Assembly (NCBI GenBank): GCA_015662785.1
Contig: DQTM01000156.1
Span: forward strand, 1 to 5,928
Length of the DNA stretch: 5,928 nt
Source: Sulfurospirillum arcachonense
GTDB taxonomy: Bacteria; Campylobacterota; Campylobacteria; Campylobacterales; Sulfurospirillaceae
Direction: 5' to 3'
The notes under the pieces were generated by a model, which was not told the DNA's origin, did not search any database, and saw only the letters and a list, made by a program, of their open reading frames with translations. Made by a program: the position numbers and the translations under genes. Within the stretch, counting starts at the first letter, position 1, and each line of letters starts with the position of its first letter. Below, piece after piece: positions 1-4,756 of this stretch.

Positions 1-1
1 A

Positions 2-28
2 CCACCAATAAGGTGGCTTAAAATTTTT
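2..28 (+). terminator. Possible intrinsic terminator of an upstream gene
   Basis: CCACC (2-6) and GGTGG (12-16) form a perfect 5-bp GC-rich stem with loop AATAA, standing out sharply in AT-rich DNA. A run of five T (24-28) follows after a short CTTAAAA spacer, so the U-tract is displaced from the stem and weak. The window starts one base before the stem, so the preceding gene and any extra stem are not visible. On the - strand it could equally terminate a convergent gene lying outside the window. Confidence 0.4.
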
Positions 29-80
29 ACTAAACACCCCTTAAGCACAAGCATAGGTAATCTTTAGAAATCTCTATTGC

Positions 81-110
81 ATAATTTGGGATTATATAAT
101 TTAGGATTAT
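81..110. repeat. Tandem 15-bp direct repeat, each unit a small dyad
   Basis: ATAATTTGGGATTAT (81-95) is followed immediately by ATAATTTAGGATTAT (96-110): two 15-bp units with one mismatch. Each unit is itself an ATAAT-N5-ATTAT inverted repeat. The pair lies 35 bp upstream of the first regulator gene, where an operator or promoter would be expected. Two binding sites spaced 15 bp apart, or a simple duplication, are both possible. Confidence 0.6.
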
Positions 111-113
111 AAT
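95..113 (+). promoter_or_regulatory. Candidate -10 hexamers for the first Crp/Fnr gene
   Basis: Perfect TATAAT hexamers occur at 95-100, across the junction of the two 15-bp repeat units, and at 108-113, at the end of the second. Either would give a short leader before the ATG at 145. No good -35 hexamer is seen at standard spacing; campylobacterial sigma-70 promoters often lack one. In such AT-rich DNA a TATAAT match alone is weak evidence. Confidence 0.3.
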
Positions 114-144
114 TTTTTTTGCTAAATGATGGTAATATTACATT

Positions 145-783
145 ATGAATCGGATTAAAGAAATTCCATTTTTTTCTCACTTAGATAAAAATGGTCTAAA
201 AAAACTAAATGACATATCAACTATAAAAAAGTATAACTCAAAAGAGATACTTTTCTTTGAGGGTGAAGAACCAAAACATCTACATGTACTACTTGATGGA
301 GTGGTAAGACTATATAAAACTAATCATAAAGGTAATCAGATATTTTTACATCAGTTTCTGCCAGTTAGCCTCATTGCAGAACTTGCAAACTTTGAAAACA
401 TACCTTACCCTGCGACTGCTGAGTTTACATGTAGAGGTGAAGTTCTTAGAGTTGATTACAAAAAACTAGAAGAAGGTTTCTTTAAAAATCCAGAACTCTC
501 TTTTCAAATTATAAAATCACTTGCAGGAAAACTAAAGATTATGAGTGAAGTGGTAACAAATGAGATAGTGTTAACTTCAGAAGCAAAAATAGCAAAGTTT
601 TTAGTAGAAAATGGAGAACTTTTCAGTTCACTAAAAAATACAAAAGTAGCCTCTTTGTTGAATCTTACTCCAGAGACTCTTTCAAGAACTCTTACGAAGT
701 TTAAAAAACAGGAATTTATAAGAATAGATGATGGGTTAGAAATTTTAAAATTAGATGATTTAGTAGAGATGTATGCGAATTAA
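145..783 (+). CDS. Crp/Fnr-family transcriptional regulator (first copy)
   Basis: A 212-residue protein of normal length for the Crp/Fnr family. Seen: an N-terminal cyclic-nucleotide-binding-like beta-roll (about residues 8-115), a long dimerisation helix (about 116-140) and a C-terminal winged helix-turn-helix (about 145-205). The recognition helix contains ETLSR (177-181), the ExxSR pattern by which Fnr-type proteins read TTGA half-sites. The cAMP-contact signature of true Crp is missing. The only cysteine is C96, so an Fnr-type iron-sulfur cluster is ruled out; a haem or other nitrogen-oxide sensing mode would be inference. The ATG follows a weak GGTAAT-type ribosome site. The gene stands alone, separated from haoC by a long regulatory gap, and is a candidate controller of it. 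A second paralogue lies downstream of the enzyme genes. Family assignment is secure; ligand and targets are not known. Confidence 0.92.
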   Translation: MNRIKEIPFFSHLDKNGLKKLNDISTIKKYNSKEILFFEGEEPKHLHVLLDGVVRLYKTNHKGNQIFLHQFLPVSLIAELANFENIPYPATAEFTCRGEVLRVDYKKLEEGFFKNPELSFQIIKSLAGKLKIMSEVVTNEIVLTSEAKIAKFLVENGELFSSLKNTKVASLLNLTPETLSRTLTKFKKQEFIRIDDGLEILKLDDLVEMYAN

Positions 784-947
784 TTGGCTTAAACATCATA
801 GAATAAACTCACAGGATAATGCTCTCTCACAGTTTTGATATTTTTGGAGTTATTCTTTTCTTTGTTTAAATAATTTTACTATTGAAGTGCTTATAAACTA
901 AATAATTTTAACTTTAGAACATACTTACAGTATTATTAAGTAAAAAT

Positions 948-961
948 TTGACATATGTCAA
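948..961. promoter_or_regulatory. Crp/Fnr-type operator, TTGAC-N4-GTCAA
   Basis: TTGACATATGTCAA is a perfect 14-bp palindrome with the TTGA-N6-TCAA skeleton read by ExxSR-type Crp/Fnr proteins. Fnr prefers TTGAT half-sites; a C at the fifth position resembles the TTGAC half-sites described for HcpR-type nitrosative-stress regulators. Its centre (954.5) is 41.5 bp upstream of the start site predicted from the TACAAT hexamer, the class II activator position. Likely ligands are one or both of the neighbouring Crp/Fnr proteins; which one cannot be told. Confidence 0.72.
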
Positions 962-983
962 TGATAATGTTTTTACTATTAAA

Positions 984-996
984 TACAATATGTTTG
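984..996 (+). promoter_or_regulatory. haoC: Candidate class II promoter of haoCA
   Basis: TACAAT (984-989) matches the -10 consensus at five of six positions. If it occupies -12 to -7, the start site is 996 and the upstream dyad is centred at -41.5. The resulting leader to the haoC ATG is about 120 nt. A competing perfect TATAAT at 1027-1032 has no comparable operator spacing. Confidence 0.5.
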
Positions 997-999
997 AAG

Positions 1000-1010
1000 T
1001 TGATTATCAA
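1000..1010. promoter_or_regulatory. Compact TTGAT/ATCAA dyad in the haoC leader
   Basis: TTGATTATCAA is a perfect inverted repeat made of two Fnr half-sites separated by one base instead of four. It would lie just downstream of the predicted haoC start site, a position where binding would repress. The one-base spacer does not fit a normal Crp/Fnr dimer, so it may bind a different protein or be coincidental. Confidence 0.35.
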
Positions 1011-1077
1011 TAAAATTACATTTTATTATAATTATTTGTCTTGTCTTAGAGTTTTGAATAGTTTTACTATTCTTTAA

Positions 1078-1096
1078 TCTTAGCTTATTGCTAAGA
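1078..1096 (+). promoter_or_regulatory. 5'-UTR hairpin before the haoC ribosome site
   Basis: TCTTAGC (1078-1084) pairs with GCTAAGA (1090-1096) around loop TTATT, giving a 7-bp stem. It ends 11 nt before the AGGAG ribosome site of haoC. No T-tract follows, so it is not an intrinsic terminator in this direction. An mRNA-stability or translation role is possible; the evidence is structural only. Confidence 0.4.
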
Positions 1097-1107
1097 AAAT
1101 GTATAAT

Positions 1108-1120
1108 AGGAGTTTTTATG
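1108..1120 (+). promoter_or_regulatory. haoC: Ribosome binding site that sets the haoC start
   Basis: AGGAG (1108-1112) lies 5 nt before ATG at 1118. This favours 1118 over the upstream in-frame TTG at 1088, which sits in the 5'-UTR hairpin, has no ribosome site and would add ten residues in front of the membrane anchor. Confidence 0.85.
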
Positions 1121-1666
1121 TCCTGTAATACGGAAAAAAAAGTTAAAAAGTCTATTTGGTTTATTATCTGTATGCTTGTTATAGGTGGAACTTTAGGACT
1201 ATTAACTTCTTTCGGTATAGCTGTAGTTGTTGAAAAGACATCGGATGATAAATTTTGTACGATGTGTCATACTATGCAACCTATGGCAGATGCATATTCG
1301 GCTGATGTACACGGGGGAAATAATCCCATGGGTATAAAAGTCAATTGTGTGGAGTGTCACTTGCCTCATGATGGTCTTGCAAATTATTTATTTGCTAAAG
1401 CACAGACTGGTCTTCATGATTTTAGAGTTGAAAACTTTGGTGATTTAGACTCTATAAATTGGGAAGAGAAGAGGAAACACGCAAAGCATTTTGTTTACGA
1501 TTCAGGCTGTATGCATTGTCATGTAAAATTACGTGATGTTACTATGTCTAATCCAAAAGCTTTCATTGCTCATAAAGAGTATTTTGAAAAAAGAACAAAT
1601 AAAACGTGTGTTGAGTGTCATAATAATGTTGGTCACCATAATCTTGGTGATTATATCAAAAAGTAA
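1118..1666 (+). CDS. haoC: HaoC, NapC/NrfH-family tetraheme quinol dehydrogenase
   Basis: A 182-residue membrane-anchored c-type cytochrome. Seen: a short basic N-terminus, one transmembrane helix (about 13-38), and four CxxCH haem sites in the periplasmic part at 47-51, 77-81, 131-135 and 164-168. The first site reads CTMCHTM, so M53 follows it in the CxxCHxM pattern typical of NrfH-type haem 1. Family knowledge: these proteins oxidise menaquinol at the membrane and hand electrons to a periplasmic multihaem reductase. The haoA gene starts only 26 bp downstream, so the two are almost certainly co-transcribed and HaoC is the expected redox partner of HaoA, as in other Campylobacterota hao clusters. 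No nrfA-type pentahaem nitrite reductase is adjacent, which argues against calling it nrfH. Expression probably depends on the upstream Crp/Fnr-type operator. Confidence 0.9.
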   Translation: MSCNTEKKVKKSIWFIICMLVIGGTLGLLTSFGIAVVVEKTSDDKFCTMCHTMQPMADAYSADVHGGNNPMGIKVNCVECHLPHDGLANYLFAKAQTGLHDFRVENFGDLDSINWEEKRKHAKHFVYDSGCMHCHVKLRDVTMSNPKAFIAHKEYFEKRTNKTCVECHNNVGHHNLGDYIKK

Positions 1667-1692
1667 TCAATCTACAAAAGGGAGTATATATA

Positions 1693-3042
1693 ATGCTTAA
1701 AAGATTGTTGGTAATACTTGCAGTTGTTGCTTCGGGCGCATTTGCAGCAAGTATAGGAGATGTTAGTTCTATTAAAACTTTAAAAGTTGAACGAGGGCTA
1801 ACAGAAGTAGCAAAGGGTTGTATTGAGTGTCATGCAAAAGAGACCCCTGGTCATGTTAATGATTGGAAAGATAGTCGTCATGGACATGTTGGTGTTTCCT
1901 GTATTGATTGTCACTCTGTAAAAAAAGATAATCCTATGGCTGGACAAAATTGTCCAGGTGTAAAAGGTACAGATACTTATGTTTCTATGTTGGTTAGTCC
2001 AAAAACATGTGGTAGATGTCACCCTAATGAGGTACATGAATTTCAACAAAGTGGACACGCACGTGCTGCTTTACAAATTCGTGCAAAAGCTAGTATGGAG
2101 TCACTAATGCATCATTATGAAGGTAGAGGAAATCCTGATTTACAAGATTCTCCAGAAGCTACTGGTTGTATGCAATGTCATGGTTCTATTATTGAAGTAG
2201 GAAAAGACGGTAGACCAACTGCTGAGACATGGCCAAACTATGGTATTGGTAATGTTTATCCAGATGGTGGAGTTGGTAACTGTAAATCTTGTCATTCAGC
2301 TCATAAATTTTCAATTGCTGAAGCAAGAAAACCTGCAGCTTGTGCATCTTGTCACTTAGGGCCAGATCATCCGGATATCGAGATATATAATAACTCAATG
2401 CATGGACATATATTTAATGCAGAAGGTAGTACTTGGAATTATGATAGTGCTCCAGATGCTTGGGAACCAGGTGATTATAGAGCTCCAACTTGTGCAACTT
2501 GTCATATGAGTGGTATTGGTGATTTGACAACTACCCACAATATAAGTAGAAGACTAAAGTGGAATATTTGGGCTCCAATTTCAAAAACAAGAGAAGGTGG
2601 TTATGAAACTGCTGTTAAAGATTTTGAAAATGGTAAAATTACAAAAGGTAATGCACTAGCAGGACATCCAGATGGAAGTGAAGCAGCTCGTAGTGAAATG
2701 GAACAAGTATGTAAGTCTTGCCATGTAACTTTACACACTAAAAGCTTCTTTAAAATGGCTGATAAGCATGTTGAACTTTACAATACATATGCAGTTGATG
2801 CTAAAAAAATGATTGATGAATTAGGCAAAAAAGGTCTTATGAAAAAAGACAAATGGGCTGATGAAGCATTCAAAGTTTGGTATCATATTTGGCATCATCA
2901 AGGACGTCGAATGAGACAAGGTGCTCTAATGGGCGGACCTGATTATGCTCATTGGCATGGTGTTTTTGAACTTCAACAAAATATAAGAGAGTTGGAAGCG
3001 ATTTATAATCGTAGAATGAAAACAGGAAAGATAGAAGAGTAG
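1693..3042 (+). CDS. haoA: HaoA, octaheme hydroxylamine oxidoreductase-family cytochrome (epsilon-type)
   Basis: A 449-residue precursor of a soluble periplasmic enzyme. Seen: a Sec signal peptide (1-18, cleavage after AFA) and eight CxxCH sites at 43, 70, 106, 159, 197, 217, 267 and 340. The fourth (CMQCH, 159-163) corresponds by order to the catalytic haem of HAO. GPDHPDIEIY (223-232) and the segment THNISRRLKWN (281-291) look like HAO-family signatures; D225-H226 are candidates for the active-site Asp-His pair. No C-terminal membrane anchor is present, and the protein is shorter than the ammonia-oxidiser enzyme. Family knowledge: campylobacterotal HaoA is regarded as a nitrite/hydroxylamine reductase because the tyrosine that cross-links the P460 haem is reported missing. 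A tyrosine does occur in GGPDYAHWHG (414-423), so alignment is needed. The ribosome site AGGGAG (1679-1684) is strong. GC content is visibly higher than in flanking genes, partly from Cys, His, Gly and Pro codons. Confidence 0.93.
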   Translation: MLKRLLVILAVVASGAFAASIGDVSSIKTLKVERGLTEVAKGCIECHAKETPGHVNDWKDSRHGHVGVSCIDCHSVKKDNPMAGQNCPGVKGTDTYVSMLVSPKTCGRCHPNEVHEFQQSGHARAALQIRAKASMESLMHHYEGRGNPDLQDSPEATGCMQCHGSIIEVGKDGRPTAETWPNYGIGNVYPDGGVGNCKSCHSAHKFSIAEARKPAACASCHLGPDHPDIEIYNNSMHGHIFNAEGSTWNYDSAPDAWEPGDYRAPTCATCHMSGIGDLTTTHNISRRLKWNIWAPISKTREGGYETAVKDFENGKITKGNALAGHPDGSEAARSEMEQVCKSCHVTLHTKSFFKMADKHVELYNTYAVDAKKMIDELGKKGLMKKDKWADEAFKVWYHIWHHQGRRMRQGALMGGPDYAHWHGVFELQQNIRELEAIYNRRMKTGKIEE

Positions 3043-3090
3043 AGTTTAAATCTCTATAAATAAGACACTTATTAGTGTAATCTTCTTCTT

Positions 3091-3117
3091 AGGGGAGACT
3101 TTTGTCTTCCCTTTTTT
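3091..3117 (+). terminator. Strong intrinsic terminator after haoA
   Basis: GGGGAGAC (3092-3099) pairs with GTCTTCCC (3104-3111) around loop TTTT, with one G-T wobble; A3091 and T3112 can extend the stem. Six T (3112-3117) follow directly. It ends the haoCA transcript. The next gene starts only 20 bp later, which leaves no room for a separate promoter after the hairpin and suggests partial read-through or a promoter upstream of it. A smaller hairpin, ACACT-TATT-AGTGT (3065-3078), precedes it. Confidence 0.88.
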
Positions 3118-3137
3118 AATATTAAGGATATAATGTG

Positions 3138-4031
3138 ATGAATAGTTTAGTTAAATTTTTGTTTTTATCTATTTTAAGTGTTTCATTTTTATTTAGTGCT
3201 GATATATTGGCTGTAGTGAATGGAAAAAATATAACAACCCAAGTAGCTCCAAAAGATTTTGATAAATTAGATAAAAAAATGCAAAAAAAAGTAGTTGATA
3301 GACTTATTGACAAAAGACTTGCAAGTGATTATGCTTTGTCTACAAAAATTTCAAATAGTGATGAGTTTAAGAAAGTTCTTGAGCATGTGTTTCAAATGAG
3401 TTCAAAAAATGAAAAAGATAATGAAGATTTAGCTAATTTATTCAAAAAAGATAGCATCATAGATGGATACACAAAAGAGCAACTTTATAGTAAAAAAGGT
3501 TTATTAGCATTTGACTTTATATTAAATAAAAAATCAAAAGAGTTAAAACCATCAGATGATGTATTAAAAAAATATTATGAGACAAGAGTGTATAAGTATG
3601 ATACTCCAGCAATGTTAGAACTTCTAACAATAGTAGTTGAAGATAAAAAATTATCTTCTAAAATAATAGAAGAACTTAAAAGTTCAAAAGATACTTTAGA
3701 AACTTTTTCTAAACTTGCAAGTAAATATTCTTTAGCTCCATCTGCTAAAAAATATGGATATTTTGGAAAATTACCAATAAATGAATTAAATAAAACTTTA
3801 AAACCTATTTTAAAAGATTTTAAAAGAGGTGATTTTGTTAAAGAAGCTATTAAAACTGAGTTTGGGTATCAAATTTTTTATGTCTTGAATGATATTCCTG
3901 AATTTAAAAGTACATTTACAAGTGTAAGGTCTATGGTTGAAGAAGAATTTATAAAAAATGATGTAAAAAGATGGGCATTAGATAAGATTAAAGAGTTAAA
4001 AGAAAAGTCAATTATACAAATAAAAATATAA
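3138..4031 (+). CDS. Periplasmic parvulin/SurA-like peptidyl-prolyl isomerase
   Basis: A 297-residue protein with an N-terminal signal peptide (hydrophobic 5-20, cleavage near 20-21, no lipobox cysteine). A SurA/PpiC-like chaperone N-terminal part follows, beginning ILAVVNGKNIT (23-33). A parvulin-like domain lies at about 158-252, recognisable by the stretches ETFSKLASKYS (188-198), YGYFGKL (206-212) and KTEFGYQIFYVL (239-250). The final 45 residues are charged and helical. Family knowledge: such proteins catalyse prolyl isomerisation and act as chaperones for secreted and outer-membrane proteins, like Cj0596/PEB4 of Campylobacter. ATG 3138 is preferred over the adjacent GTG 3135 because AAGGA (3124-3128) then sits 9 nt away. 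It lies between haoA and the second regulator and is likely transcribed by read-through. A dedicated role in HaoA maturation is speculation. Catalytic activity is not certain, since the parvulin domain is divergent. Confidence 0.82.
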   Translation: MNSLVKFLFLSILSVSFLFSADILAVVNGKNITTQVAPKDFDKLDKKMQKKVVDRLIDKRLASDYALSTKISNSDEFKKVLEHVFQMSSKNEKDNEDLANLFKKDSIIDGYTKEQLYSKKGLLAFDFILNKKSKELKPSDDVLKKYYETRVYKYDTPAMLELLTIVVEDKKLSSKIIEELKSSKDTLETFSKLASKYSLAPSAKKYGYFGKLPINELNKTLKPILKDFKRGDFVKEAIKTEFGYQIFYVLNDIPEFKSTFTSVRSMVEEEFIKNDVKRWALDKIKELKEKSIIQIKI

Positions 4032-4040
4032 TTTTATGTA

Positions 4041-4068
4041 AATTGTGTTAGAATTTAATAACAAAATT
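4041..4068. promoter_or_regulatory. 28-bp inverted repeat before the second Crp/Fnr gene
   Basis: AATTGTGTTA (4041-4050) and TAACAAAATT (4059-4068) are inverted repeats over 10 bp with one mismatch, separated by 8 bp. The element fills most of the 51-bp gap and ends 5 bp before the ribosome site. A -10-like TAGAAT (4049-4054) lies inside it. It could be an operator, perhaps for autoregulation, or an mRNA hairpin. It lacks TTGA half-sites and a T-tract directly after the stem. Confidence 0.5.
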
Positions 4069-4073
4069 AATAT

Positions 4074-4085
4074 GGAGTTTTTTTG
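4074..4085 (+). promoter_or_regulatory. Ribosome binding site supporting a TTG start
   Basis: GGAG (4074-4077) is followed after 5 nt by TTG at 4083, the same geometry as for haoC. The nearby ATG at 4072 is out of frame. The first in-frame ATG would remove most of the sensory domain, so the TTG start is well supported, also by N-terminal similarity to the first regulator. Confidence 0.75.
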
Positions 4086-4739
4086 GTAGATATTGAGTAC
4101 CTTTCTAACATACAATTTTTTAATTCACTTGAAGACAATATTTTATTTGAACTATCACAAATAGTAAAATTAAAAAAATTTGTCTTTGGTGATATTCTTT
4201 TTTATGAAAAAGATAATCAAAATGAAATTTTTTATCTTGTTGAAGGTGCTATAAAATTTTATAAAGTAGATAGATTTGATAATGAAATTTTTCTTTATAA
4301 AATAATATCAAATTCTATAGTTTTTGATATTTCAAAGATGTGTGATGATCATATTATGAGTTGTTATGCAAATGCCGAATTTTTAGAAGATAGTAAAGTA
4401 TTGATTTTTGATAGTATTAAGTTTAGAAAGTTGATGAAAACAAATCATAGTTTTATGCAAATTGTATTAAAAGAATCATTTAGAATGATTCAACAACTTC
4501 AGTGTATAATTAGTCGTGATGTTGTGTTTGATGGTACTGCAAAAGTTTCACATATGCTTGTAAACGATTTAAAAAACTTTAATATTTTGAAAAAGCATGA
4601 AACAGCATATATGCTTCATATACAACCTGAAACACTTTCAAGAATTTTGAAAAAATTAACAAGAAATGGAATTATTGAGATAGAAAAAAATTGTGTAAAG
4701 ATACTAAATCTTGATGAATTAAGAGAAATATACGAATAA
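4083..4739 (+). CDS. Crp/Fnr-family transcriptional regulator (second copy, TTG start)
   Basis: A 218-residue protein with the same architecture as the regulator at 145-783: beta-roll sensory domain (about 10-118), dimerisation helix (about 120-145) and winged helix-turn-helix (about 150-210). The recognition helix again reads PETLSR (182-187), identical in its core to the first regulator, and both proteins end in a similar LDDL/LDEL-xEIY-type tail. The sensory halves differ strongly. Its four cysteines (87, 94, 141, 204) do not follow the Fnr cluster pattern, and the cAMP-binding signature is absent, so the signal is unknown; nitrogen oxides are a reasonable guess from context. The rare TTG start may keep its level low. 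The gene lies 51 bp after the isomerase and 17 bp before the receptor gene, so it is probably co-transcribed with the latter. Very low GC content sets it apart from haoA. Confidence 0.9.
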   Translation: MVDIEYLSNIQFFNSLEDNILFELSQIVKLKKFVFGDILFYEKDNQNEIFYLVEGAIKFYKVDRFDNEIFLYKIISNSIVFDISKMCDDHIMSCYANAEFLEDSKVLIFDSIKFRKLMKTNHSFMQIVLKESFRMIQQLQCIISRDVVFDGTAKVSHMLVNDLKNFNILKKHETAYMLHIQPETLSRILKKLTRNGIIEIEKNCVKILNLDELREIYE

Positions 4740-4756
4740 ATATAGGAATCATAATT

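Larger units (their letters stand above)
784..1117 (+). other. Regulatory intergenic region upstream of haoCA
   Basis: No convincing gene lies in these 334 bp. The first half (784-940) shows no clear terminator after the regulator gene; it contains a CTCACAG direct repeat (808-814 and 826-832). The second half holds the TTGAC-N4-GTCAA dyad, the TACAAT -10 candidate, the compact TTGAT/ATCAA dyad, another TATAAT (1027-1032) and a hairpin before the haoC ribosome site. The decamer TTTTACTATT occurs three times in the same orientation (874-883, 971-980, 1062-1071). Confidence 0.6.

Noticed and set aside
145..783. Calling the first regulator Fnr
   Set aside because: Only one cysteine is present, so the oxygen-sensing 4Fe-4S cluster cannot form; only the DNA-reading motif is Fnr-like.
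961..1077. Small + strand ORF of 38 codons in the haoC upstream region
   Set aside because: It starts upstream of the predicted transcription start, has no ribosome site and encodes a low-complexity hydrophobic peptide; it overlaps regulatory elements and is likely chance.
1100..1107. Extended -10 sequence TGTATAAT just before haoC
   Set aside because: Its start site would fall between the ribosome site and the ATG, leaving no functional leader; it is more likely chance in AT-rich DNA.
1088..1117. Ten-residue N-terminal extension of haoC from a TTG start at 1088
   Set aside because: The TTG lies inside a hairpin and has no ribosome site, while ATG 1118 has AGGAG at 5 nt and gives a normal NrfH-like N-terminus.
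1798..2398. Minus-strand ORFs of 86 and 69 codons inside haoA
   Set aside because: They lie antisense to conserved haem-binding segments of haoA, lack ribosome sites and resemble no known protein.
1118..3042. Calling the cytochrome pair nrfHA
   Set aside because: The large subunit has eight CxxCH sites and HAO-type segments, and no CxxCK catalytic haem site of NrfA.
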